A DNA stretch of 64,000 bases from Pseudoramibacter fermentans (GCA_009493725.1 VOGB01000005.1:536335-600334); one strand, 5' to 3'. Counted from the stretch's first letter, positions 23,943-33,509 are shown. The notes: generated by a model from the letters alone, not told the origin. Translations and numbers: made by a program.

Positions 23943-25757
23943 TTACTCTCCTTTGCAATATGAGAGAACAAGACCGGTTGCCACGGCGTTTCTCGGACCT
24001 TCCGTCCCTCTGATATTCGCACGTCCGGCTACGATGGAGTAGCGCGACAGCGCGTCTGTGATCAGCTGCGGGATTTCAAAGTCGAGGGATGAGCCGCCGA
24101 CCATTGTGACGTATTCCATGTCGCGGGCGTTCCCCGTCGGGCTGACACGTTCCAATGCGCGGATGGCGTTGACAACGAAAACCTTTTTCTTCGCTTCCTG
24201 GCGGACCGTTTTGATCCGTTCAACTGTCAGGTTGCCTGGCAGCGGCACCATGCCGTCTGGCGTCAGGATGACCACTCTGGCAAATACAGTTGGTGGAAGC
24301 TGATTTTCAAAGAATTCTACAGAACCGTCTTCGTGACGAATGTGGAACAGGCTTTCAACCTTTGCGACCGGATATTTTTTGATATCTTCTGCGGTGTGCA
24401 TATCTTCGATGCCGAGCTCAGAACCGATGAGCATCGTAACCATGTTGCCGGCGCCTGCCAAATGAATGAAATGAATTTTGTCTTCGCGGTTGATGATCGC
24501 GGCATCTGTCGAGCCGGCCCCCATATCGAGGATCGCCATCGGCTTATCCGCACCCGGTGTGGTCAACGCACCGAGAATGGCCATCTGCGCTTCGACGCCG
24601 CCGACTTCGACCTTGACGTTCAATTCTTTTTCAAGTTCTTCGGCGATCATGTTCATCTGCAGTCTGTCCGCTTTGACCATCGCGGCCAGCCCAACGGCGT
24701 TTTCCATTGAAAATTCGTTGGCCATCCCGCCTTTAACGGCCTGAGGGACGAAGGTATCTACAGCCAGAATATCCTGGATCTGGATTTTATCCGGCGATTG
24801 GTTGGTCAGATTGGACATCACCTGACGGACTCTTTCGAGCATGCCGCCGGCGTTTGTCCCCGGTTCCCCGGTCACATCTTCCACAGGCTGAACGCTTCTC
24901 AGCGCTTCCATGATTTCTTCAGCACCTGAGTCAACGGGTACTTCGGTCTTCTTGTTTTCGCCCTGAATGATGATTTTGCCAGCCGGGATCTTTCTTTCTT
25001 TAACATCCCCTGCTGGCGTTTTGATGATAACCGCTGAACGGTTTCCGATTAAGGCACGTGAAATCGGCACGACCTGCTTCGTTTCTTCTGGATTTAAATC
25101 AAAAACGGTCGCAATCCCGTAAGGGTTCGACAGCTGTTCGATGACCTTACCGGGTTCGGCGACTTCTACAGCCGCCCGCATGCCAATCGGCACCTTGTCG
25201 ATTAATGCGACTTCATCTACAATCGGTATTTTTTTGTTTAAGCGGTTGTTGATCAAAACACCATCGTCGCGCTGCACAATCGCGCCGTTGACGTGAACGC
25301 CGCGTTCCACAGCTGTGTTGATCATCTTCGACGAGGTTTCAAAATCAACTTCTCTCGGAATCACCACAATGACCGCTTCCCCAGCATTGACCTGGGTCAA
25401 GTTGCGGATATTGATGGTTTCGCCGACGCCGGTTCCCAATCCACCCGGAGTGGATGGATTGTGACCGATCATCGTGGATTCTGTGATAATCGTTTCTGTG
25501 ATGGTTTCCATCGCCACATCGCCGATAACAGGAGCTGCTTCGTTAAGACGAATCAGCTCCACATCATCAAGCGTTAAATTGGCTTTGTCCAAGGCTTGCT
25601 TTAAGGAGGCGAAGACACCGTGGATGTTCTGCCGCGTCCCCTTGATCCCGGTTGTCGCGACGATCCCACTGGCTAAGAATTCAGGTTTGTTGTGATCAAC
25701 TCGCGCCAATGCCGTTTCGGTACTGGCGTTGCCGATATCAATCCCTGCAATAATCAT
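23943..25757 (-). CDS. pduG: Diol dehydratase reactivase large subunit PduG
   Basis: About 604 residues, usual size. Hsp70/actin-like ATPase: MIIAGIDIGNASTETALA at the start, GGLGTGVGETINI, AILDMGAGSTDAAIIN and VTMVGGSSLDFEIP. Releases inactivated cobalamin from PduCDE. The ATG at 25757 with GGAGG just upstream is preferred to the Met four codons earlier. Overlap-free junction with pduH (TAATATG). Confidence 0.96.
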   Translation of the reverse strand: MIIAGIDIGNASTETALARVDHNKPEFLASGIVATTGIKGTRQNIHGVFASLKQALDKANLTLDDVELIRLNEAAPVIGDVAMETITETIITESTMIGHNPSTPGGLGTGVGETINIRNLTQVNAGEAVIVVIPREVDFETSSKMINTAVERGVHVNGAIVQRDDGVLINNRLNKKIPIVDEVALIDKVPIGMRAAVEVAEPGKVIEQLSNPYGIATVFDLNPEETKQVVPISRALIGNRSAVIIKTPAGDVKERKIPAGKIIIQGENKKTEVPVDSGAEEIMEALRSVQPVEDVTGEPGTNAGGMLERVRQVMSNLTNQSPDKIQIQDILAVDTFVPQAVKGGMANEFSMENAVGLAAMVKADRLQMNMIAEELEKELNVKVEVGGVEAQMAILGALTTPGADKPMAILDMGAGSTDAAIINREDKIHFIHLAGAGNMVTMLIGSELGIEDMHTAEDIKKYPVAKVESLFHIRHEDGSVEFFENQLPPTVFARVVILTPDGMVPLPGNLTVERIKTVRQEAKKKVFVVNAIRALERVSPTGNARDMEYVTMVGGSSLDFEIPQLITDALSRYSIVAGRANIRGTEGPRNAVATGLVLSYCKGE

Positions 25758-25786
25758 ATATTCCTCCAAACAATCCTATTTGAAAC

Positions 25787-26293
25787 TTATTTAAATTCTT
25801 TGGTTCTCTTTCTCTTGTATCCGATGTAAGCAGCTTCTCTAACGAGCTGTGCGCAGACCTTTGCGCTGTATTTTGTTTCGAGTTCGTCAGCGATAGCTTC
25901 CAGTTCTTCTTTTGTTGAACGATACGGACGCAGTGCGTTGTAGATTTCGAGAACGCGGGCATCTGGAACGGCGATCAGTTCAGCCGCACGACGCAGGTTG
26001 ATGCCGAAAGCATCACGGCCGACAGAGTCAGCAACCTGAGCCTGAAGTTCCAGAGTCTTCGGATTGATTCTTAAGTCTTCAGCTTTGAGGGTGCCGTCCA
26101 GAACCTTTTCAAGGGTTAATTCTTTCAGCGGAATCCCTGTGGCTGATGTGATTAATTCAGGTCTTTTTTCTCCCAACGGATAATCAGCATCGGTTACTTT
26201 GACGTCGCCTGCCGGTGCGCTGGCTTCAGTACCGGAGGACATCGATGCCATTACCTGTTTGACAATTTGTTCTAACATTTGTTCTTGTGTCAT
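25787..26293 (-). CDS. pduE: Diol dehydratase small subunit PduE
   Basis: 168 residues. N-terminal EQMLEQIVKQVMASMSSG is an encapsulation-type helix plus linker; then the conserved DYPLGEKRPELI, DVR-type LRINPKTLELQAQVA and ALRPYRSTKEEL blocks of the gamma subunit. Part of the PduCDE adenosylcobalamin-dependent dehydratase in the compartment lumen. 15 bases after pduD. Confidence 0.96.
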   Translation of the reverse strand: MTQEQMLEQIVKQVMASMSSGTEASAPAGDVKVTDADYPLGEKRPELITSATGIPLKELTLEKVLDGTLKAEDLRINPKTLELQAQVADSVGRDAFGINLRRAAELIAVPDARVLEIYNALRPYRSTKEELEAIADELETKYSAKVCAQLVREAAYIGYKRKRTKEFK

Positions 26294-26308
26294 CTGTGCA
26301 CCTCCCGA

Positions 26309-26971
26309 TTATTTGTAGGAAACTTTCATGTTGACCGGTTTTTTACCTAAGACAACAGACTGGACTTCTTTTAAGTAGAGAAGTGCAGCTCTTGCCTGGT
26401 ATGCCGGGCGAGCCATCTGGTCGTTCTTGACCGGAACTGGTTCCGGGCTTTCGCCTTTAGCGTAGCGAGCCGCATTCTTACCGATCTGACGATAAGTGTC
26501 AAGGTCGATCAGCGGGCACTGCGGGAATAATTCCAAGTTCCCTAACTGCGGCAGGTCTGCCTGATGGATCAAGCAAGTCCCACGAGACTGAATGCCGATT
26601 GCAATACCGGAGCCTGAAAGTTCAGCGCAGTCATGTCCGATAACCGCAACGTCACCTGAACGATAGACTTTGACGACACGAGCTTTCATGCCTTCTTCTT
26701 CGATACCAGCGATCATTTCTTTCATGATCTGTGCGTGAGGAACACCGATGATGTTGGTCTGCTGTTCTGCACCGAACTGTGCGGAAACACCGATGATAAC
26801 TTCATCAGCTGCAGTGCCCTTCTGTGCTTCTCCGTCTGGTGTTAATACTAATGTTTCAGCTGGGCCTTCATCTACAGGAGCTGCTTTCGGCGCTTCTGCT
26901 GGTGCATCAGCTGACATTTCTTTAACAACATCTGCGATGATTGATTTTAACAATTCTTCGTTAACAGCCAT
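26309..26971 (-). CDS. pduD: Diol dehydratase medium subunit PduD
   Basis: About 220 residues from Met 26971 (GAGGGG upstream). Residues 3-18 (NEELLKSIIADVVKEM) closely resemble the experimentally known PduD encapsulation peptide. The rest shows the beta-subunit blocks EVIIGVSAQFGAEQQTNIIGVPHAQIM, IGHDCAELSGSGIAIGIQSRGT and RQIGKNAARYAKGE. Binds the cobalamin cofactor together with PduC. Confidence 0.96.
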   Translation of the reverse strand: MAVNEELLKSIIADVVKEMSADAPAEAPKAAPVDEGPAETLVLTPDGEAQKGTAADEVIIGVSAQFGAEQQTNIIGVPHAQIMKEMIAGIEEEGMKARVVKVYRSGDVAVIGHDCAELSGSGIAIGIQSRGTCLIHQADLPQLGNLELFPQCPLIDLDTYRQIGKNAARYAKGESPEPVPVKNDQMARPAYQARAALLYLKEVQSVVLGKKPVNMKVSYK

Positions 26972-26988
26972 TCTATACACCCCTCTCA

Positions 26989-28650
26989 CTAAATTGTTTC
27001 TGGGTCATCTGCCCAAGGCAGATCAGCAATCTGATTCCAACGTTCTTCAGAAATCTGATACCCAGTTCCGACACCATGGTAGTCGTTCTTGTAGTTAACT
27101 GCAGAAATGACTTCCCAGTCAGAAGACAATTTAGAAGCTGTATGCAGGTAGTCACCAGCGCATTTGATGTACTGGATGTTAAAGATCGACTGTGCGACAT
27201 CGTGGAAGCCTTCTTTGTCGAGCGCTTTGATGAAGTCAACAGCAGTGACGCCTTTGTTCATCATGTCTTCGATCGCTTTCAGGTCAGCGACAACGTCACG
27301 GTCCGGCATATCTTTGGAGCCGTCTGCGTATGTTGCTGCTTCGACTTCTTCATCAGTGATTTCCGGAAGTCCCATGCCTTTGAACAAGCCCTGAATGGCT
27401 CTGGCAGCTTTCGCACGTGCTTCGACCAATGCGTCTTCAGTGATTGGCTGTAAGCCAGCATCGATTCTCAAGTCACGCTGGATAACGTTCCAGTCATCGT
27501 AGTCGTGAGCATCCCAGTTGGATCCTGCGAACATGTTATCGTAGTTCGGTGTTGATGAGTAACCGGAGCAGATGTAGTCTGTCCCTGGAACCATCTGCAT
27601 CAGTGAACGAGCGACACGGCGTAAATCCGAGTGTGTGAATGTCTGGTCGTTTGATGATGCACATTCGAGGTCGAGGCAGGCAGCCAGCAGGTTTTCTGCC
27701 AAGATTTCACGAATACCGCCAGGTACAGCAGCCGGAACACCAACGCAAGAAACAGAACCGTTCTGAGTCCCCTGAACACCAGCACCTCTTGTGACGTACA
27801 AGCAGCGGGCTTCAAGGTACAGCATGGAGTGACCTTCTGCATAACCCATCTGAACTTCTGAACCAGAACCAGATGTGAAACGCATTTTCAGGCCGCGTGA
27901 TGCGTATGCGGATGCCAAGAATGCTTTTGAATACGGAGTATCGTCACCATCCATGAAGACCTGTTCAGTACCGTAAACGGAAATGGTTTCTGCGTAAGCG
28001 GTGAAGCCTCTCATACCCATATCCAGTTCGGTTGCTTCTTCAACAGAGCACTGAGTCAGGATACCTGGACGGCCGCAGTTTGCACCAACCATGATCCCTA
28101 AGGCGTTGAATGGTGCGTAACGTGCGATACCAACAGTAGTTTCCTGTTCGTCGAAACCACGGATAGCTGCTTCAGCAGCGTCAGCCGCGATCTGAACCAT
28201 GTTATCTTTAACGTTTGTGACGTGGCACTGGTTTGATGGCATTAAACGTGCACGCATTTTGTTCTGAGCCATCATCATTTCGAGGACACTCATGTATCCC
28301 AAAACTTCTGTCATCTTAGCTGGGGTCACAGCTGTTGTGATTTTGATGATGTCTTTTCTTGGCACGTGGATGTCAACGAGTTTGTTTGCAATGTCAATTG
28401 AAGGAATAGCCATTGCTTCTTCCGCGTCTTCGATGTGGATTGCGTGGTCAGCGATGAACTGATCGAGCATGTCGAAGTCATCTCTTGCCTTGCCGTCCAT
28501 TTCAACAATCTTGCCGTCTTCAACTTTGATGCTTGGCTTTGGATCCAAGTCAGAGTTCATGGCGATTAAGCCAACTTCAGGCCATTCTTTAACGAAACCG
28601 TCTTTTTTAATTGGACGAGCTTCCAGAGCTTCAAATCTTTTTGATCTCAT
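26989..28650 (-). CDS. pduC: Adenosylcobalamin-dependent diol dehydratase large subunit PduC
   Basis: 553 residues, the family length. Catalytic and substrate residues fall at exactly the Klebsiella numbering: His143 (NQCHVTN), Glu170, Glu221, Asp335 and Gln336 (SSNDQTF), Ser362, and Ser301 as in diol rather than glycerol dehydratases. Converts 1,2-propanediol (or glycerol) to the aldehyde. Codon use is smooth and the gene is the most conserved in the operon. Preceded by TAAGGAGGAATGACTAA. Confidence 0.97.
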   Translation of the reverse strand: MRSKRFEALEARPIKKDGFVKEWPEVGLIAMNSDLDPKPSIKVEDGKIVEMDGKARDDFDMLDQFIADHAIHIEDAEEAMAIPSIDIANKLVDIHVPRKDIIKITTAVTPAKMTEVLGYMSVLEMMMAQNKMRARLMPSNQCHVTNVKDNMVQIAADAAEAAIRGFDEQETTVGIARYAPFNALGIMVGANCGRPGILTQCSVEEATELDMGMRGFTAYAETISVYGTEQVFMDGDDTPYSKAFLASAYASRGLKMRFTSGSGSEVQMGYAEGHSMLYLEARCLYVTRGAGVQGTQNGSVSCVGVPAAVPGGIREILAENLLAACLDLECASSNDQTFTHSDLRRVARSLMQMVPGTDYICSGYSSTPNYDNMFAGSNWDAHDYDDWNVIQRDLRIDAGLQPITEDALVEARAKAARAIQGLFKGMGLPEITDEEVEAATYADGSKDMPDRDVVADLKAIEDMMNKGVTAVDFIKALDKEGFHDVAQSIFNIQYIKCAGDYLHTASKLSSDWEVISAVNYKNDYHGVGTGYQISEERWNQIADLPWADDPETI

Positions 28651-28701
28651 TTAGTCATTCCTCCTTAAATCTCTTTGTGTATTAGTGTGGGTCTAATCAC
28701 A

Positions 28702-29484
28702 TTAAATGTAAGGAGTTGTTGCTGATGGGCAAGGTCCGCCTAATGCTGATAATGCCTGGATACCTGCATCACGGGCTGCACGGACTGCCTGACGAACTGC
28801 GCCAGCGTCGCCGTAAACATTGATGAAGCCTTCGTTTGAAGCCTTTGTGCCGTGATCTGGTGAGCAGTAGCTGATGAGTTCTACGTTAGCTGCTTTCAGA
28901 GCGATATCGGAAATGAGGATACCAATACCAGCAGGAGCGCCTAAGATCAGAGCGTATGCACGGCCGATCGGTGCGCCGAATGCTGCGTTGCAGGCGAAGG
29001 AAGCACGTGCGGTGTACTGGAATTCCAGGTGGCCAGCGTCGTTGCCGTAAACATCGCCGAAGTGTCTTTCAGTTTCAACCAAAGCAACTTCAACAGCGCG
29101 TTTCGCATCGGAAACATCTTCTGCACCGAAGACAACCAGTGAACCATGTCCTGCGCCGCCCTTGGTATCACGAGCCATTTCACAGATAACCATTTCGGTG
29201 TTGGTCGCTTTAACAGCTTCATCAGCTGCCATGATCTGCGGGCCAGCCCCAGTACGGCCAGAAATGATACCGATTGAACGATACTTCGGATCGATTTCCA
29301 TTGCTTCGTGTAAGTTAGGATCTACGTTAGCGATGACCAGACCAATTGTATCCCCCATGGTCTGTCCTACGTATTCAGTCAGTCCACAAGTTCCTGTGGC
29401 TTCAGAGACGGTACCCGTTTCTTCAACTTCGTCCATCTTCTTCATGACTTCTTCCATCAATTTGTTCATAACATCGTCTTTCAT
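28702..29484 (-). CDS. pduB: BMC-T shell protein PduB
   Basis: 260 residues: an N-terminal helix (MNKLMEEVMKKMDEVEE) as in full-length PduB, where this extension links shell and cargo, then two BMC domains (DTIGLVIANVDPNLHEAM... and GRAYALILGAPAGIGILISD...). Trimer tile with a gated pore. No separate internal start for a PduB' form was examined. 21 bases after pduA. Confidence 0.95.
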   Translation of the reverse strand: MKDDVMNKLMEEVMKKMDEVEETGTVSEATGTCGLTEYVGQTMGDTIGLVIANVDPNLHEAMEIDPKYRSIGIISGRTGAGPQIMAADEAVKATNTEMVICEMARDTKGGAGHGSLVVFGAEDVSDAKRAVEVALVETERHFGDVYGNDAGHLEFQYTARASFACNAAFGAPIGRAYALILGAPAGIGILISDIALKAANVELISYCSPDHGTKASNEGFINVYGDAGAVRQAVRAARDAGIQALSALGGPCPSATTPYI

Positions 29485-29505
29485 TAATTCACACCTCCAC
29501 TATTT

Positions 29506-29781
29506 TTATAAAGTTGGTAACATTTTTTCCACATCTTGATGTGGTCTCGGAATCACATGAACTGAAACAACCTGGCCAACTTTGTCAGCTGCCGCTGCAC
29601 CTGCATCAACAGCTGCCTTGACCGCACCGACATCGCCGCGAACCATGGTTGTGACAAGACCGGAACCGATCTTTTCATAGCCTGTGAACGTGACGTTGGC
29701 AGATTTGACCATGGCATCAGTTGCTTCAATGCATCCGACGAGGCCTTTGGTTTCAATCATACCCAAAGCTTCATTTGTCAT
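29506..29781 (-). CDS. pduA: BMC-H hexameric shell protein PduA
   Basis: 91 residues, a single BMC domain: EALGMIETKGLVGCIEATDAM, then the pore loop YEKIGSGLVT identical in type to PduA, and HVIPRPHQDVE near the end. Major facet tile; the pore passes 1,2-propanediol and holds back propionaldehyde. First gene of the operon with AAAAGGAGGAAAAGCTT before the ATG. Confidence 0.96.
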   Translation of the reverse strand: MTNEALGMIETKGLVGCIEATDAMVKSANVTFTGYEKIGSGLVTTMVRGDVGAVKAAVDAGAAAADKVGQVVSVHVIPRPHQDVEKMLPTL

Positions 29782-29970
29782 AAGCTTTTCCTCCTTTTAG
29801 GTTATCTGACTAACAATATTGTAAACCATTTGCACAGATAATTACTTGTGATATTATTATAAAAAAACCACTTTCCCCTGATTTTATCAGTGTTTCCTTG
29901 TGTCTTTAAATTTTGCACCACAAGATATAGTCTGACGCATGATTACGTTTTTAGTATAAATGATTTTTGT
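29782..29970 (-). promoter_or_regulatory. Control region of the pdu operon
   Basis: About 190 AT-rich bases between the metK terminator and pduA with no gene. A TATAAT lies in the context TTTTTTATAATAATATC (about 29860) but without a good -35, which fits an activator-dependent promoter, perhaps for the AraC-type regulator encoded upstream. No B12-box or other riboswitch core was seen. Confidence 0.45.
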
Positions 29971-30030
29971 AAAAAAGAGCTGAGATTTTGACAAATTCTT
30001 CTGGTAAATTTGTCACCTCTCAGCTCTTTG
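29971..30030 (-). terminator. Terminator of the sensor-regulator-metK operon
   Basis: Long stem AAAGAGCTGAG/CTCAGCTCTTT with an inner TGACAAATT/AATTTGTCA pairing, followed by TTTTTT on the minus strand. Confidence 0.9.
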
Positions 30031-30044
30031 ATGCTTTTTATTTA

Positions 30045-31274
30045 TTATTTTTTTACTGATACAAAGGCATCGACCTTTTCCCAAGGCAGGCCTTCTTTTC
30101 CGAAATGGCCGTAGGCCGCCGTCTGTTTGTAGATCGGGCGGGCCAGTCCCAGGCCGTCGATGATGTCCGGCACCGCGAAGGACACGTGCTGCTCAATCAT
30201 TTTTTTGATTTTCCCTTCGTCGGCCTTCGCCGTCCCAAAGGTGTTGATTTCAAACATTTCCGGTTCTTCCCGTCCAATGGCGTAGGCCAGCGCCACCTCA
30301 CAGCGCTTCGCCAGTCCGCAGGCGACGACGTTCTTCGCCAGATACCGCGCCATGTACGCGCCAGAGCGGTCCACCTTGGTCGGGTCTTTGCCAGAAAAGG
30401 CACCGCCGCCGTGGTGGCAGGCCCCGCCGTAGGTGTCCACCATCAGCTTGCGCCCGGTCAGCCCAGTGTCGCCCAAGGGCCCGCCAATGACGAACCGGCC
30501 CGACGGATTGATGTGCAGCTGCGTGTCCGCCGTGATTTGATCGGCGCCGATCGTCGCTTCAAAAACCGGTACCACCACGTGCCGCACCAAAGCCTGCTGC
30601 AATGCCTGCAGCTCGATCGCCGGATCATGCTGCGCCGACAGGACAATCGATTTGACCCGGTTTTGGCCGTCGAGGGTCACCTGAGACTTGCCGTCGGGGC
30701 GCAGCCAGGGCAGGGTGCCGTCCTTGCGGACCGCCGTCAGACGCTTCGACAGCGCCGTCGCCAGCACAAAGGGCAGCGGCATAAGCGTCTTGGTCTCGTC
30801 GGTCGCGTAGCCGTACATAATCCCCTGATCGCCGGCGCCGACGTGGCGGACCTTGTAATGCTCGCCGGGTGCTCTGTCCTCCGGCGGCAGCCATTTGCAG
30901 CGGACCTTGCCGCCGACCCACTTCGCCGTTTCAATCGTATCCTCTTTGGAAACCGCCGCGTTGATGTCAGCGGACTGGGCGTTGACGTTGGTCATGACGA
31001 TGCAGTTTTCCGCGTCGAGCCCGACGTCCTCTGAGGTATAGCCGATCTCCGCCGCCGTCTTTCTCGCGATCGCCTCAATTTGGATTGCGCCGCTCGAAAG
31101 AAGCGCCGGCGAAATTTCTCCCGCCAGAAAGAGCATATTTTTTGACGCCATCACCTCGATGGCGGTGTGGCTCTCCGGATCGGCCGCGAGACAGGCGTCG
31201 ACAATGCCGTCCGCAATCTGGTCGCAGAGCTTATCCGGATGGCCTTCTGTAACTGATTCTGCTGTTCTTTTCAT
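30045..31274 (-). CDS. metK: S-adenosylmethionine synthetase
   Basis: 409 residues. Motifs: GHPDKLCDQIADGIVDA (ATP/Met site), VGAGDQGIMYGYATDE, and the P-loop-like GGAFSGKDPTKVDRSGAY. Makes SAM from methionine and ATP. Unusually, its ATG overlaps the stop of the AraC-type response regulator (ATGA), so it is translationally coupled to the sensor operon of the propanediol genes. SAM is the cosubstrate of the glycyl radical activase encoded 4 kb away. Whether this is the only metK of the genome cannot be told from the window. Confidence 0.97.
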   Translation of the reverse strand: MKRTAESVTEGHPDKLCDQIADGIVDACLAADPESHTAIEVMASKNMLFLAGEISPALLSSGAIQIEAIARKTAAEIGYTSEDVGLDAENCIVMTNVNAQSADINAAVSKEDTIETAKWVGGKVRCKWLPPEDRAPGEHYKVRHVGAGDQGIMYGYATDETKTLMPLPFVLATALSKRLTAVRKDGTLPWLRPDGKSQVTLDGQNRVKSIVLSAQHDPAIELQALQQALVRHVVVPVFEATIGADQITADTQLHINPSGRFVIGGPLGDTGLTGRKLMVDTYGGACHHGGGAFSGKDPTKVDRSGAYMARYLAKNVVACGLAKRCEVALAYAIGREEPEMFEINTFGTAKADEGKIKKMIEQHVSFAVPDIIDGLGLARPIYKQTAAYGHFGKEGLPWEKVDAFVSVKK

Positions 31275-32305
31275 TTTTTATCACTTTTATTGTACTTGGC
31301 TTGCGCCTTCTTCTTTTCTTCCCGAACCATTTTCTTGTAGGCTGAAATGGTCATCTTTTCGTATTTCTTAAAGAGCTTGCTGAAATAAGAGCTTTCGTTG
31401 TAGCCCAGCCGATAGGCAACGTCGGTGACGCTGTCGCTGGTGACGCAGAAATACCACTTGGCCTGCATCATGCGGCACAGGTGGATGTACGTCATCACGG
31501 AGATGCCGAGGGTTTTCTTGAAAATCCGGCTGAGGTAGCCCTGGGAAAGCCCGCTGTTTTCCCGCACCTCTCTGAGGCCGATGTTCTCGCCGATGTGTTC
31601 ATCTATATATAGGAAAGATTTTTTCATCACCGGGTAAAGGGCAATGGCCTTGTGCCTGAAAATCAAATCCAAGGTCGCGTAGAGCCTGAATTCCAGCCAG
31701 CGCTCAACCGGCAGCATCTTCCCCGCCGGTCGATTGACGTAATTGGTCTCTTCGAGACAGCCGTACTGGGCGAACAATTTGTTTTCAATCGTGTAATAAT
31801 AGTCGATGATTTCGTCTGTCGCGTCCCAGCTTTCCTGCTTGATATTGTCGATCAGCTCGGGCAGCGCGTAATACATCGCGGCGTAATCGCTGCTGTCCAC
31901 AATGCCGCAGATTTTATCGAAGGTGGCGTTGCGGCGCTGCTTCAGCCCGCGGAAGTTTTCCAGCAGCCGCTTGACCCGCGAAAAGCTCAGCGGCTTGAGC
32001 AGGTATTCGTCGACGCCGATGTGCACAGCCTCCTTCGCGAAATCAAAAGTATTGTAGGCGGAAACGAGGTAAATCGTCACGTGGGGCAGTGCCTCACGGA
32101 TCTTCTTGGCGGCCTGAATGCCGTTTTCGTCCGGCATTACCACGTCCATAAAGACGATATCCGGCCGAAAGTCCTTCACCTTCTCGACTGCTTCTGTCCC
32201 TGTTTTGGCAACGGTGCAGACTTCAAACCCGTCGACCATGCCGATCATCTGCTCGAGGGCCTCGCGCATCAGCGGCTCGTCATCGACAATGAGCACCTCA
32301 TACAT
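31271..32305 (-). CDS. Response regulator, receiver plus AraC-type HTH
   Basis: 344 residues. Receiver domain 1-120 with acidic pair in VLIVDDEP, phospho-acceptor in DIVFMDVVMPDENG, and LLKPL Lys. A helical linker (~125-240) and a C-terminal AraC domain (VRENSGLSQGYLSRIFKKTLG and DVAYRLGYNESSYFSKLFKKY). Overlaps the kinase stop by 8 bases and metK by 4, giving one operon. In clostridial and acetogen diol loci such PocR-kinase/AraC pairs control pdu and glycyl radical genes, which is the likely role here. Confidence 0.93.
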   Translation of the reverse strand: MYEVLIVDDEPLMREALEQMIGMVDGFEVCTVAKTGTEAVEKVKDFRPDIVFMDVVMPDENGIQAAKKIREALPHVTIYLVSAYNTFDFAKEAVHIGVDEYLLKPLSFSRVKRLLENFRGLKQRRNATFDKICGIVDSSDYAAMYYALPELIDNIKQESWDATDEIIDYYYTIENKLFAQYGCLEETNYVNRPAGKMLPVERWLEFRLYATLDLIFRHKAIALYPVMKKSFLYIDEHIGENIGLREVRENSGLSQGYLSRIFKKTLGISVMTYIHLCRMMQAKWYFCVTSDSVTDVAYRLGYNESSYFSKLFKKYEKMTISAYKKMVREEKKKAQAKYNKSDKK

Positions 32306-33509
32306 CGCTGCGGCCTCCTTCCGGAATGCTGATCACGAGGCGGTTAAGGCCGTCCTCTGTGGTGCGGGCGATGTGATAGCCCGTGCCGTAAATCCGGCCC
32401 AGCTTGTCGCGGACAGCTTCAATGTTGGCTTCCACCGAGTAATGCTTTTTCGCTTCCGTCGGCAGCTCGGCCACTTCCTCAGGCACCACATTGTCCTCGA
32501 TCTCGCAGATCAGCTGGCCGGATTCTTGGGAAATGCGCACAAGGATCTGTCCGTCCTGATTCTGATTGACCAGCCCGATGGTGCTGTGTTCGACAAAAGG
32601 CACGAGCATCATTCTCGGAACTCTGCACTTCATCATATTCCGCGGCACGTCGATTTTGTACTGAATGCGGTCGCCGAAGCGCACCCCCTGAATGTGCAGA
32701 TAGCATTCCACCGCCTCGGTCTCCTGCGCAACCGTCCAGTAGGTGTCGTGCTCAAACAGCGTATCTCTAAGGAAATCGGAAATCAGCGTAATCATCTCGT
32801 TGGTCCGCATCGCGCCCTCGATGATCGCCAGATTCGCGGCAGAGGTCAGAGAATTGAACCAGAAATGCATGTTCAGCCGGTTTTCGAGATTTTCCTCCCG
32901 AGGCTGACTGTCCTTTCTCTCGTAGGCCTCAATTTTCCGGTACTGCTGCTCGATGATGGTGGCGTCCTGTTTGGCGTGCGCCCTCTGCTGATCCAGCTGA
33001 TTTTCCAAATCGATGCGCTTGCCGAGCCACATTTTGACCAATTCAGCCGCACCCTTTAACTGCACTGCAGTAAAAACTGGCATCGCATCGATCAGCATCT
33101 GATTGACCTTGCAGAACGTCTCAGCCTTTTTATCCAGGTCCTTGTCATAATCCGCAAAGCCGTCCAGGCCGCGCTCGACGCGCACCGGCCCACCCTGAAC
33201 GGCGCCGAGGTACTCGCCATCCTTCTCAAAGGGGACCACAAAAAAAGTCAATTGCTTCAAAGTCCGGTAAATGAGCACGTCCCCGTCGGTCACCGCCTGA
33301 ATGCTGGCTTCTCGAGCTGATTTTTCAAGCGTCTTTTTGATCTCGCGCCAATTTTCGCTTTCCCTCAAAATCGGGGCACCCTCGTTTTCCGGCGCCAGCG
33401 CGCGCCCCTTGTAGTCGATCAAGCGGCAGGCGGCACCAGTTGCTTGTTGAAAGGTCTGCTGAATTTGTTTAAATTCGTCCGATCCCGCCCATTTTTCAAA
33501 TTCCGACAT
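32298..33509 (-). CDS. PocR-domain sensor histidine kinase (LytS-type)
   Basis: 403 residues, no membrane span, so cytosolic. Residues ~5-165 fit the PocR sensory domain (FQQATGAACRLIDYKGRAL, AIQ/ASIQAVTDGDVLIYR, EKDGEYLGAVQGGPV). A coiled coil (~170-215) leads to a His_kinase-type block LNMHFWFNSLTSAANL with the phospho-acceptor His. The ATPase part is degenerate: the N-box reads VPFVEHSTIGL instead of PLVENAxxHG and the DNGxG motif reads IEDNVVPEE. The usual PocR Cys-His (IYRCHxGL) reads IYRTLKQL. Senses a small molecule, presumably the diol, by inference from context. Confidence 0.88.
   Translation of the reverse strand: MSEFEKWAGSDEFKQIQQTFQQATGAACRLIDYKGRALAPENEGAPILRESENWREIKKTLEKSAREASIQAVTDGDVLIYRTLKQLTFFVVPFEKDGEYLGAVQGGPVRVERGLDGFADYDKDLDKKAETFCKVNQMLIDAMPVFTAVQLKGAAELVKMWLGKRIDLENQLDQQRAHAKQDATIIEQQYRKIEAYERKDSQPREENLENRLNMHFWFNSLTSAANLAIIEGAMRTNEMITLISDFLRDTLFEHDTYWTVAQETEAVECYLHIQGVRFGDRIQYKIDVPRNMMKCRVPRMMLVPFVEHSTIGLVNQNQDGQILVRISQESGQLICEIEDNVVPEEVAELPTEAKKHYSVEANIEAVRDKLGRIYGTGYHIARTTEDGLNRLVISIPEGGRSDV

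Noticed and set aside
29782..29970. Cobalamin riboswitch before pduA, expected for a B12-dependent locus
   Set aside because: No B12-box-like GCCACTG core or matching stems were found by eye; a covariance search would settle it.
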